Below, in pieces: positions 8,427-15,548 of a DNA stretch of 64,000 nucleotides. Under the pieces are notes generated by a model that had not been told where the DNA came from, did no database searches, and saw only the letters and a list, made by a program, of their open reading frames with translations. The position numbers and the translations under genes were made by a program. The DNA lies in NCBI RefSeq assembly GCF_008704495.1, contig NZ_CP023699.1, positions 8,928,001 through 8,992,000 on the forward strand, written 5' to 3'. Numbering within the stretch: position 1 is the stretch's first letter; each line of letters starts with the position of its first letter. The DNA is from Streptomyces kanamyceticus. Its GTDB lineage: Bacteria > Actinomycetota > Actinomycetes > Streptomycetales > Streptomycetaceae.

Positions 8427-9751
8427 CGGGCGTCCTCCAGCAGCTTGGGGTGCGCGGGCGCGGTGATGTGCACCCGGTCCGCGCGGTGGTGCTCGACGTC
8501 CAGGACGTCGATGCGCCAGCCGCTGACGTCGACGCTGTCGCCCTGCACAGGGATGCGGGCGAGTCGCGTGGCGACCAGTCCCGCGACCGTCTCGTAGGGA
8601 CCGTCGTCGACGGCCAGGCCCATCCCGGCCAGCTGGTCTATCCGTACGCTGCCGTCGGCCCGCCAGGCCCTGCGGCCGTCGTCGGTCGGGGCGGCGGGCA
8701 GCAGGTCGGGGAGCTCCATCGGGTCGTGCTCGTCGCGGACCTCGCCGACGACCTCCTCGACGATGTCCTCCATGGTCGCGACCCCGGCCGTGCCGCCGTA
8801 CTCGTCGATGACGACCGCCATGGTGCGGGTGGTGCGCAGCCGCTCCAGGAGCCGGTCGGCGGTCAGGCTGTCGGGCACGAGGAGCGGCCGGGTGGCGAGC
8901 GCGGTGACCGGGGTCGCGGCGCGCTTGTCCGGGTCGAGGGCCAGGACGTCGCGGATGTGGACGGTGCCGATGACCTCGTCCAGGGAGTCCCGGTACACGG
9001 GGAAGCGGGAGAGGCCCGTCGCGTACGTGAGGTTGGCGGCGTCGGCGGCGGTGGCGTGCGCTTCCAGGGCCTGGACGTCGACCCGGGGCGTCATCACGTT
9101 CTCCGCGCTCAGCTCGCTCAAGTGCAGCGTGCGGACGAACAGTTCGGCCGAATCGGCCTCGAGGGCGCCCTCGGCTGCCGAGTGCCTGGCCAGCGCGACC
9201 AGCTCCTCGGGGCCGCGCGCGGACGCCAGCTCCTCCGCGGGCTCCAGGCCGAAGCGGCGTACGAACCGGTTCGCGGTGTTGTTCAGGTGCCGGATGAACG
9301 GGCCGAACGCGGCGGTGAAGCCGCGCTGCGGGGCCGCCACCACCTTCGCCACCGCGAGCGGCCGCGAGATCGCCCAGTTCTTCGGCACCAGCTCGCCGAC
9401 GACCATCAGGACGACCGTGGACAGGACGACACCGAGGAGCGTGGCGGTGGGCGGGGCCGCGCCGCCGAGACCGGCCGCTTCGAGCGGGCCGCGCAGCAGC
9501 GCGGCGAGCGACGGCTCGGCGAGCATGCCGATCACCAAGGAGGTGACGGTGATGCCCAGTTGGGCTCCGGAGAGCTGGAACGTCAGGCGGCGCACGGCTT
9601 TCAGCGCGCCTGCCGCGCCCCGCTCACCCGCGGCGGCGGCCCGTTCCAGGTCGGCTCGCTCGACAGTGGTGAGCGAGAACTCGGCGGCGACGAACAGCGC
9701 GCAGGCCAGCGTGAGGAGCAGGGCAAGGAACAGCAGCAGGACCTCGGTCAC
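8423..9751 (-). CDS. CNNM/CorC-type membrane protein, long form, pair B
   Basis: A 442-residue paralogue of the gene at 5810-7192: CNNM domain (1-195; FVAAEFSLTTVERADLE, FQLSGAQLGITVTSL, VVGELVPKNWAIS), CBS pair (about 210-340; VMTPRVDVQAL, VIDEYGGTAGVATMEDI) and CorC_HlyC cap (IDQLAGMGLAV, YETVAGLVATRLARIP). GTG start at 9751 behind a G-rich site. It is first in a two-gene operon with the short form and has a leader of about 150 nt or more with several inverted repeats. Divalent cation homeostasis is the family expectation. Confidence 0.9.
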   Translation of the reverse strand: MTEVLLLFLALLLTLACALFVAAEFSLTTVERADLERAAAAGERGAAGALKAVRRLTFQLSGAQLGITVTSLVIGMLAEPSLAALLRGPLEAAGLGGAAPPTATLLGVVLSTVVLMVVGELVPKNWAISRPLAVAKVVAAPQRGFTAAFGPFIRHLNNTANRFVRRFGLEPAEELASARGPEELVALARHSAAEGALEADSAELFVRTLHLSELSAENVMTPRVDVQALEAHATAADAANLTYATGLSRFPVYRDSLDEVIGTVHIRDVLALDPDKRAATPVTALATRPLLVPDSLTADRLLERLRTTRTMAVVIDEYGGTAGVATMEDIVEEVVGEVRDEHDPMELPDLLPAAPTDDGRRAWRADGSVRIDQLAGMGLAVDDGPYETVAGLVATRLARIPVQGDSVDVSGWRIDVLDVEHHRADRVHITAPAHPKLLEDAR

Positions 9752-9847
9752 CGTGCCACCCCCGATCCCGTACGCATGCTGGGCGGTGAGGGGACGGCAC
9801 GGTTGGTACTGGGAGGCTCACCCATTGTGGGCCGGGGCTCCTTCTTC

Positions 9848-9902
9848 TCCTCGTACGAGGGTGTCCTCGTACGAAACGGCGGGGCTGAAGCACGAATGCT
9901 TC
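9848..9902 (-). promoter_or_regulatory. Structured leader of CNNM pair B
   Basis: This part of the untranslated leader holds two direct copies of TCCTCGTACGA (9848-9858 and 9864-9874), the palindrome CCTCGTACGAGG, and a hairpin whose minus-strand sequence is GAAGCA-TTCG-TGCTTC (9887-9902), a UUCG tetraloop stem. A TACAGT hexamer about 17 bp further upstream could be the -10. I cannot match it to a known riboswitch. Confidence 0.4.
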
Positions 9903-10025
9903 TACACCTACTGTAAAGGAACCGTAAAACGTCGAGGCCCGGCCGGGGTGGATGGTGCCCCCGACCGATGAAAGAATCCGGTCGGCAGAGACGGAGACGT
10001 GCGCCTTTGAGCACGTCCCTGGTGG

Positions 10026-10466
10026 GTGGGGGCCGGTGTGGCTGTGGAGTGGCGGCAGATGAGGAGCGGGGCCAAGGCGGTCCCGCGGCCGATCGCGAAC
10101 CTCGTCGTCTGGGCGGGTGCGGGTGCGGGCGCCCTGCTGCTCGTCGGCGTGCTCAACGCGCTGGGGGTGCTCGACCGGACGGGCCTGGCGCTCGCCGTGC
10201 TCTGTTCGCTCGCCGCGGTGCTCGGCACGCGCGGCAGGTTCGCGGCGGCGCCGGGCACGGCGGTGCTGTGCTGGCTGGTGCTCAACGTCTTCGCGACCCA
10301 CCCCACGGGGGAGGTCAGCTGGGCCGGGCACCGTGACCCCGAGTGGCTCGTCTACCTGCTCGTCGCGGGGCTCGCGGGTGCGGTGGCGAGCCGCATCGTG
10401 AGTGCGCGCGCGGCGTATCGCCGGGTGACGCCGCAGATCGGCCGCGGCGGACCTGCGGACTACTAG
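10026..10466 (+). CDS. Small integral membrane protein
   Basis: A 146-residue protein with about four hydrophobic segments (VVWAGAGAGALLLVGVLNAL, LALAVLCSLAAVLG, AAPGTAVLCWLVLNVFA, WLVYLLVAGLAGAVASRIV) and a basic Tyr-containing tail. This is a common actinobacterial membrane protein type; no function is known to me. The start is uncertain: GTG 10026 opens the frame, while GTG 10038 has a better-placed G-rich stretch upstream. It converges on the tetR-type gene, and the two stop codons share the palindrome CTAG at 10463-10466. Confidence 0.7.
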   Translation: MGAGVAVEWRQMRSGAKAVPRPIANLVVWAGAGAGALLLVGVLNALGVLDRTGLALAVLCSLAAVLGTRGRFAAAPGTAVLCWLVLNVFATHPTGEVSWAGHRDPEWLVYLLVAGLAGAVASRIVSARAAYRRVTPQIGRGGPADY

Positions 10467-11161
10467 CGCCTGAGCAGGGCGGCCAGTTCCGCTTCGAAGA
10501 GGGTGGCGGGGTCGAAGCCCATCCCGCTGAAGTGGCCCGCGAGCTCCAGTGAGAGCACGCCGTGCACACGGGTCCAGAAGGACAGGGCGCGGTGCAGTTC
10601 GACGGGGGTGGCCGGGTGGTCGCCCGCCCACTGGCGGTGGGCGTCGATGTGCTGCTCGAACTCCTCTTCGGGGGAGCCGGAGGGGCTGGGGGAGCCGGGG
10701 CGGGCGCCGGGGGAGCCCGGGGAGCCGTCCGGCAGCTTCGCGCTGGCGTCGAGCAGCGCGGACATGATCTCGGAGGAGATCGTGGTGACGTCGTCCGGGG
10801 CGTGATAGCCGGGCACCGGGGTGCCGAAGATCAGCAGGTACCGCTGGGGGTCGTCGAGCGCCCAGCGGCGCAGGGTGTGCCCGAGCTCCGGGAGGCCCGC
10901 GCCGTCCTTGGCGGCCGCGTCGACGGTATCGGCGAGGCCCCGATAGGCATCCCTGATGAGCTCGGTGATCAGCTCGTCACGGCTGCCGTAGTAGCGGTAG
11001 AGCGCGGGGCCGCTCATGCCCATCCGCTTGGCGATCGCGTTGAGCGACAGCGCGGAGGCGCCCGCGTCGGCGATCTGCTCCCACGCCCGTTCCTTGATCT
11101 CCGCGCGGACCTGGCTGCGGTACCGCTCGCGGGGGGATGCCGTGCCGGCGGCCTTGGCCAT
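10463..11161 (-). CDS. TetR family transcriptional regulator
   Basis: The 232-residue product has an N-terminal TetR HTH (about residues 14-60; ERAWEQIADAGASALSLNAIAKRMGMSGPALYRYYGSRDEL) and a helical ligand-binding domain of the TetR_C_13/WHG type. A Ser/Pro/Gly-rich insertion (SPGSPGARPGSPSPSGSPEEE) breaks the C-terminal domain at about residue 150. Start ATG 11161 has GGAG eight bases upstream; an upstream in-frame ATG lacks this. It is divergent from the MDR gene, and a pair of 17-bp operator-like sites lies between them, so repression of itself and of the MDR-carotenoid oxygenase operon is likely. Confidence 0.88.
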   Translation of the reverse strand: MAKAAGTASPRERYRSQVRAEIKERAWEQIADAGASALSLNAIAKRMGMSGPALYRYYGSRDELITELIRDAYRGLADTVDAAAKDGAGLPELGHTLRRWALDDPQRYLLIFGTPVPGYHAPDDVTTISSEIMSALLDASAKLPDGSPGSPGARPGSPSPSGSPEEEFEQHIDAHRQWAGDHPATPVELHRALSFWTRVHGVLSLELAGHFSGMGFDPATLFEAELAALLRR

Positions 11162-11223
11162 GTCCGGTCTCCGCTCGTCGTGTCGCTTCGCTTGCTTCAT
11201 GTCGCTTACGTCTTGGCGCTTGC

Positions 11224-11280
11224 GTTAGAAGGTATCACTCAACCCCTTGACGGGCCTTCGCGAGAGTTATAGCTTCTAAC
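11224..11280. promoter_or_regulatory. Promoter with paired inverted TetR-type operators
   Basis: GTTAGAAGGTATCACTC (11224-11240) and GAGTTATAGCTTCTAAC (11264-11280) are inverted copies matching at 15 of 17 positions. Between and over them, TTGACG (11247-11252), a 17-base spacer and TAGCTT (11270-11275) form a good promoter for the MDR gene, with the second operator covering the -10. Confidence 0.65.
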
Positions 11281-11340
11281 TGTCGGAAGAAGCGCTAGCC
11301 CGGACGAGTGGACGGGTCGGCCGGGTCAACGGAGGCTGTC

Positions 11341-12381
11341 ATGAGCGGTACCGCATCCATCGAGTGCGTCGAGGTCGTCCTGCCGGGGCGGGTCGAGCCG
11401 GAAGAGCTCCAGTTCCGGCGTGGCCCCCTCCCCGTCGCGGAAGCCGGGCAGGTGGTCGTCGCGATGGAGGCCACCGGCATCTCCTTCGCCGAGCAGCAGA
11501 TGCGCCGCGGCCGCTATTTCGACCAGCCGCCCTTCCCCTTCGTTCCCGGGTACGACCTCGTGGGCACCGTCATCGCGGTCGGCCCCGGCGCGGTCCCCGC
11601 CCTGGTCGGCAAGCGCGTCGCGGCGCTCACCAAGACCGGCGGCTGGGCCAGCCACGTGGTGCTCGACGCGGCGGACGTCGTCGAGGTGCCCGAGGGCGTC
11701 GGCGCCGCGGCGGCGGAGACCGCGGTGGTCAACGGCATCACCGCGTGGCAGATGCTGCACCGCAAGGCCCGGGTGCGGGCAGGCCAGACGATCCTGGTGC
11801 ACGGAGCCAACGGCGGCGTGGGCTCGCTCCTCGTCCAGCTGGCACTCGCCGCCGGAGTGCGGGTGATCGGCACGGCGTCCGCCCGCCATCACGACGCCCT
11901 CCGGGAGCTGGGCGTCACCCCGGTCGACTACCGGACCGAGGACGTCCCGCGGCGGGTGCGTGAGCTCGTGCCCGGCGGTGTGGACGCGGTGTTCGACCAC
12001 ATCGGCGGCCGGAGCGTCACCGACTCGTGGCGGCTGCTCGCGCCCGGCGGGACCCTCGTCTCGTACGGCAGCGCCGCCACCCGGGACGACACGGGCTCCA
12101 AGCAGTGGCCCGTCCTCAAGATCCTCGGCCGGGTCTGGGTGTGGCACGCGCTGCCCAACCGGCGCCGCGCGTACTTCTTCAACGTCTGGGCCGGGCGCGC
12201 GCTCGGCAAGGACCGCTTCCGGGCCCGCCTCCGCGCGGACCTGGGCCAGGTGTTCGCCGCGCTCGAGCGCGGCGAGATCACCGCGGGCATCGCCGCCGAG
12301 CTGCCGCTGGCGCGCATCGCCGACGCCATGCGGCTCGCCGAGTCCGGCACGGTCAGCGGCAAGGTCGTGCTCACGCCGTGA
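11341..12381 (+). CDS. Zinc-independent MDR oxidoreductase, quinone-reductase type
   Basis: A 346-residue medium-chain dehydrogenase/reductase. The N-terminal GroES-like domain (VMATGISFAEQQMRRGRYF, PFPFVPGYDLVGTV) lacks the zinc-ligand Cys residues of alcohol dehydrogenases. The Rossmann domain shows ILVHGANGGVGSLLVQLA (about residues 155-172), typical of NADPH:quinone oxidoreductases and enoyl reductases. The ATG at 11341 follows GGAGG. It is the first gene of a probable operon with the carotenoid oxygenase 63 bp downstream, controlled by the divergent TetR protein. Substrate unknown; apocarotenoid or enone reduction would fit the partner but is inference. Confidence 0.87.
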   Translation: MSGTASIECVEVVLPGRVEPEELQFRRGPLPVAEAGQVVVAMEATGISFAEQQMRRGRYFDQPPFPFVPGYDLVGTVIAVGPGAVPALVGKRVAALTKTGGWASHVVLDAADVVEVPEGVGAAAAETAVVNGITAWQMLHRKARVRAGQTILVHGANGGVGSLLVQLALAAGVRVIGTASARHHDALRELGVTPVDYRTEDVPRRVRELVPGGVDAVFDHIGGRSVTDSWRLLAPGGTLVSYGSAATRDDTGSKQWPVLKILGRVWVWHALPNRRRAYFFNVWAGRALGKDRFRARLRADLGQVFAALERGEITAGIAAELPLARIADAMRLAESGTVSGKVVLTP

Positions 12382-12444
12382 GCCGTGCGCAAGTGAGTTC
12401 GTCCCGCGACCGAGTCGGTCCGACATCCCAAGGAGTGCCCCGTC

Positions 12445-13809
12445 ATGAGCGACACCATCCGCCAAGTCCCCTACCTGAGCGGCCACTTCACGCCGGTCCC
12501 CGGCGAGATCACCGCCCGTGACCTGACCGTCCGGGGCGCGATCCCGCCGGAGCTGTCGGGGCGCTACTTCCGCAACGGGCACAATCCCAAGCCGGGCGAC
12601 ACCCCCACCCACTGGTTCCGCGGCGCGGGCATGCTGCACGGCATCCGCATCGACGGCGGCCGCGCCGAGTGGTATCGGAACCGCTGGGTGCGCACTCCGG
12701 CCCTGGACGGCGCGCCGATGCTCCGCGACGACGGGAGCGTCGACCTCACCGCCAGCATCGCGGGCACCCACGTCATCGAGCACGCGGGCCGCATCCTCGC
12801 CCTCCAAGAGGCCAATCTGCCCTTCGAGATGAGCCCGGACCTCAACACGATCGGGGCGTACGACTTCCGGGGCAGACTCACCACCGCCATGACCGCGCAC
12901 CCCAAGGAAGACCCGGCCACGGGCGAGCTGCACTTCTTCGGCTACTCGGCGATCCCGCCCTATCTGACGTACTACGTGGCGGACGCCAAGGGCGAGTTGA
13001 CGCACAGCCAGATCGTGCCGGGCGCCGGACCCACGCTCATGCACGACTTCGGCCTCACCCCTCGGTACACGGTCTGGCTCGACCTGCCCGTGGTCTTCGA
13101 CCCCGCGGAGCCCTCCGGCATCCCGTACCGCTGGAGCGACACCCACCGTCCGCGCATCGGCGTGCTGCCGCGCGGGGGAGGGGTCGAACCGATGTGGTTC
13201 GAGGTCGAGGCGGGCGCGATGATCCATGTGACCAACGCCTACGAGGACGCCCGGGGACGCGTCGTCGTCGAGGGGCCCCGCTACGACCGGTCGTCCTGGG
13301 AGAGCAGCTGGAAGTGGTGGACCGGCGCGCCCGGTCACCCCGCCGTGCCCGCGATCGGCTCGATGCGGCACCGCTGGATCCTCGACCCGGCCTCCGGCAC
13401 CGTGCGCGAGGAACCGCTGGACTCCCTGGTCACCGAATTCGCCACCATCAACGAGGCGTTGACCGGCGCGGCCCACCGGTACACGTACACGGTCGCCTTC
13501 CCCGGCGCGGGCCTGGAGCGGTACGCCCTGGTCAAGTACGACGCGACGACCGGCGAACGGCAGATCGCCGACGCGGGGCCCGGACGGATGTACGGGGAGC
13601 CGTACTTCGTGCCCGCCGCCCAGGGAGCGGCGGAGGACGACGGATATCTGCTGACCCTCGTCGGCGACCTGGCCCGCGACTCCTCCGAGCTGCTCGTCCT
13701 GGACGCCAAGGACATCACCCGGCCCCCGATAGCCGCCGTGGAACTGCCCCGGCGGGTGCCGGCGGGGATCCACGGTTCATGGATCCCCGACGCGGCGGAC
13801 GCTACGTAG
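12445..13809 (+). CDS. Carotenoid cleavage oxygenase family protein
   Basis: A 454-residue non-haem iron dioxygenase of the RPE65/carotenoid oxygenase family. The four iron-binding His are all visible: His152 (TAHPKED), His200 (LMHDFGLT), His261 (MIHVTNAYED) and His443 (GIHGSWIP). The conserved opening SGRYFRNGHNPKP and WFRGAGMLHGIRI match the family, and length is normal. Members cleave double bonds of carotenoids, apocarotenoids, stilbenes or lignin-derived phenylpropenes; the substrate is not evident because no carotenoid genes are nearby. It is coupled to the upstream MDR reductase. Its stop lies inside CTACGTAG, shared with the stop of an MMPL remnant on the other strand. Confidence 0.92.
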   Translation: MSDTIRQVPYLSGHFTPVPGEITARDLTVRGAIPPELSGRYFRNGHNPKPGDTPTHWFRGAGMLHGIRIDGGRAEWYRNRWVRTPALDGAPMLRDDGSVDLTASIAGTHVIEHAGRILALQEANLPFEMSPDLNTIGAYDFRGRLTTAMTAHPKEDPATGELHFFGYSAIPPYLTYYVADAKGELTHSQIVPGAGPTLMHDFGLTPRYTVWLDLPVVFDPAEPSGIPYRWSDTHRPRIGVLPRGGGVEPMWFEVEAGAMIHVTNAYEDARGRVVVEGPRYDRSSWESSWKWWTGAPGHPAVPAIGSMRHRWILDPASGTVREEPLDSLVTEFATINEALTGAAHRYTYTVAFPGAGLERYALVKYDATTGERQIADAGPGRMYGEPYFVPAAQGAAEDDGYLLTLVGDLARDSSELLVLDAKDITRPPIAAVELPRRVPAGIHGSWIPDAADAT

Positions 13810-13933
13810 ACGAGACCGACGGTGAGACCGGCGACGACACGAAGACCGCGAACGTCGCCGCGAGCACCACGCCCGCCGAGGTGATGACGCCACCGGTGCT
13901 GGTCAGTCCCTCCAGCGCGCCGCGGCTGTGACC
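13802..13933 (-). pseudogene. Remnant of an MMPL/RND family transporter C-terminus
   Basis: Read on the minus strand, this stretch encodes GHSRGALEGLTSTGGVITSAGVV and then LAATFAVFV before diverging into a Ser/Pro tail and a TAG stop. The block LxxTGGVITSAGVVLAATFAV is the last conserved segment of MMPL hydrophobe transporters, normally about 60 residues before the end of a protein of 700 or more residues. There is no start, and no upstream MMPL sequence remains: the next minus-strand gene begins 46 bp away. This is a decayed fragment about 44 codons long. Small GPIPGPIP-coding direct repeats precede it. Confidence 0.75.
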
Positions 13934-13978
13934 GTTCGGTATCGGTCCCGGTATCGGTCCCGGCCTCGGGAGCTCGGG

Positions 13979-14287
13979 CTACTCGATCTCGCGCATCATC
14001 TTCTCCATCGCGCCGACCGCGTGCCGGGTCTGGGCCAGCTCCTCGCGGGTCTGGCGCTGCTCGTCGATCGAGCGCCTGTGCAGCTCGACGTTGTCCTCGA
14101 GGAGCTGGGCGTACTTCGTGGCGAGCTGCTTGTAGTGCTCCTCGCGCGAGGCGAGCATCCGGGCCCGCCAGGTGGCCGCGATCTGCCAGACGACGACGAT
14201 CAACAGGAGGAAGACTCCGCCCGCGCCGACCGCGCTCGCCCAATCGCCTGAGTAGCTCTCGGCGAGCGTCACCAGGTGTCCGTTCAC
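13979..14287 (-). CDS. Small membrane protein with coiled-coil tail
   Basis: A 102-residue protein with a single N-terminal transmembrane helix (GAGGVFLLLIVVVWQIAATW, about residues 18-37) and a long charged, heptad-like cytoplasmic tail (REEHYKQLATKYAQLLEDNVELHRRSIDEQRQTREELAQ). GTG start at 14287 overlaps the stop of the upstream ArsR-type gene by 4 bp (GTGA), so it is coupled to it. I know such regulator plus small-membrane-protein pairs from actinobacteria but no function. It may serve as a membrane anchor or partner for the regulator. Confidence 0.75.
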   Translation of the reverse strand: MNGHLVTLAESYSGDWASAVGAGGVFLLLIVVVWQIAATWRARMLASREEHYKQLATKYAQLLEDNVELHRRSIDEQRQTREELAQTRHAVGAMEKMMREIE

Positions 14288-14691
14288 TTCGTTTCCTCTT
14301 TCACGGAAGTCACAGATGTCACAGATGTCTCGGATGCCGTGGATACCGCGGATTTCGCAGGTTGTTCTCGGGTGTCCGTGAGGGTGCGGACCGCCCGGTG
14401 GACGAGCTGTGGCGTCAACTCGTAGAGGAACGGCGCCACTTCGAAGTACTTCATGTTCTTTCCGTCCTCGCCCACTTCGAGTGTGCCGATGACGAGCCCC
14501 GCGCCCTCGAGCAGCTTCAGGTGCATGTGCAGCAGTGGGCGGCCCATGCCGATCTCGCGGGCCAGCGCGCTGACGTAATTGCGGCGCTCCGTGAGCGCCG
14601 CGACGATCCGCATGCGGTGCGGATTGCCCAGCGCGGTGAGTGCCTTCAGCAACTCGTCGCCCGTCGGCTCCCGAGCCGGTTCCTCGGCCAT
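14284..14691 (-). CDS. ArsR-type winged-helix transcriptional regulator
   Basis: A 135-residue protein with a winged HTH (residues 12-85: LLKALTALGNPHRMRIVAALTERRNYVSALAREIGMGRPLLHMHLKLLEGAGLV) and a beta-wing (GKNMKYFEV). No Cys metal-binding motif of the ArsR/SmtB metal sensors is present (no ELCVC), so it is not an obvious metalloregulator. The C-terminal Ser/Thr/Val stretch is low-complexity. It is transcribed with the small membrane protein downstream and divergently from the osmoprotectant transporter genes; a 9-bp inverted repeat lies in the shared intergenic region. Confidence 0.85.
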   Translation of the reverse strand: MAEEPAREPTGDELLKALTALGNPHRMRIVAALTERRNYVSALAREIGMGRPLLHMHLKLLEGAGLVIGTLEVGEDGKNMKYFEVAPFLYELTPQLVHRAVRTLTDTREQPAKSAVSTASETSVTSVTSVKEETK

Positions 14692-14713
14692 CGCGGCCTC
14701 TCTCCTTCGTGCC

Positions 14714-14763
14714 TGTCAAGAAAAGCTGACACACCTCGTGCCACCTGTCATAGATTCTTGACA
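14714..14763. promoter_or_regulatory. Inverted repeat between arsR-type gene and osmoprotectant transporter
   Basis: TGTCAAGAA (14714-14722) and TTCTTGACA (14755-14763) are perfect 9-bp inverted copies, each containing TTGACA pointing outward. They can act as divergent -35 elements, as operator halves for the ArsR-type regulator, or as both. Confidence 0.55.
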
Positions 14764-14867
14764 CATCTCAGGGGCAGATCGGGGTCAGATCGGGGATGTC
14801 TCAGGGTCGGCCCCGTACGGGTCACCAGAACGCGCCGCCGCGCGGCAGCTGAGCCTTGAATGGACGG

Positions 14868-15548
14868 GTGACCGCGATTCCCGACGACTGCCTCGCGCGC
14901 AACGAATGGATCTGTGGTGAGTATCTGAGCACCCGCCGCCAGATCCTGATCGACGCGGTCGTCCAGCACCTCCAGCTGACCGCCGTCTCCGTGCTCATCG
15001 CGCTCGTCGTCGCCGTGCCGCTCGCCGTCCTCGCCCGCCGCTGGGGGTGGGCCGCGGGACCGGTCCTCGCGCTCACCACGATCCTGTACACGATCCCCTC
15101 GCTCGCGATGTTCTCGCTGCTGCTCCCCGTGTACGGCCTCTCCGCCGCGCTCGTCGTCGCGGGGCTCGTCCTGTACTCGCTCACGCTGCTCGTGCGGAAC
15201 ATCCTCGCCGGGCTGCGCGCCGTCCCCGAAGACACCCGGCAGGCCGCCCGCGGCATGGGCTACGGCCCGATCCGCCTCCTGCTCACCGTCGAACTCCCGC
15301 TCGCCCTGCCCGCCGCCATGGCGGGGCTGCGGATCGCCACGGTCTCCGCCGTCTCCCTCGCCACCGTCGGCGCGATCGTCGGTTTCGGCGGCCTGGGCAA
15401 TCTGATCTACGCGGGCATGAACACCTACTTCAAGGCGCAGGTGCTCACCGCCTCGGTGCTCTGCGTGGTCATCGCCGTCGCCGCCGACCTGCTGCTGCTC
15501 GGCGTGCAGCGGGTGCTCACTCCCTGGACCAGGGCGGTCCGCTCATGA
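14868..15548 (+). CDS. Glycine betaine/osmoprotectant ABC transporter permease (OpuCB-like)
   Basis: A 226-residue permease with about six transmembrane helices and the EAA-type cytoplasmic loop (TRQAARGMGYGPIRLLLTVELPLALPAAMAGLRIATV). The segment ILYTIPSLAMFSLLLPVYGL is typical of the OpuC/ProW family. A GTG at 14868 gives MTAIPDDCLARNEWICGEYL, which fits relatives; TTG 14856 is an alternative. It overlaps the next permease by 4 bp. It forms one operon with the second permease and the binding protein, while the ATPase is encoded convergently at 17236-18399. Confidence 0.88.
   Translation: MTAIPDDCLARNEWICGEYLSTRRQILIDAVVQHLQLTAVSVLIALVVAVPLAVLARRWGWAAGPVLALTTILYTIPSLAMFSLLLPVYGLSAALVVAGLVLYSLTLLVRNILAGLRAVPEDTRQAARGMGYGPIRLLLTVELPLALPAAMAGLRIATVSAVSLATVGAIVGFGGLGNLIYAGMNTYFKAQVLTASVLCVVIAVAADLLLLGVQRVLTPWTRAVRS

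Noticed and set aside
9752..9960. Mini-ykkC (guanidine-II) riboswitch in the CNNM leader
   Set aside because: The ACGA-containing palindromes do not place ACGR in closed hairpin loops as that class requires.
9748..10014. An 88-codon minus-strand frame ending at the start of the CNNM pair B long gene
   Set aside because: Composition is Arg/Pro/Ser-rich with no ribosome site; the segment is better explained as a structured untranslated leader.
13979..14691. ArsR-type regulator as an arsenic or metal sensor
   Set aside because: The ELCVC-type or C-terminal metal ligands are absent and no metal resistance gene adjoins it.
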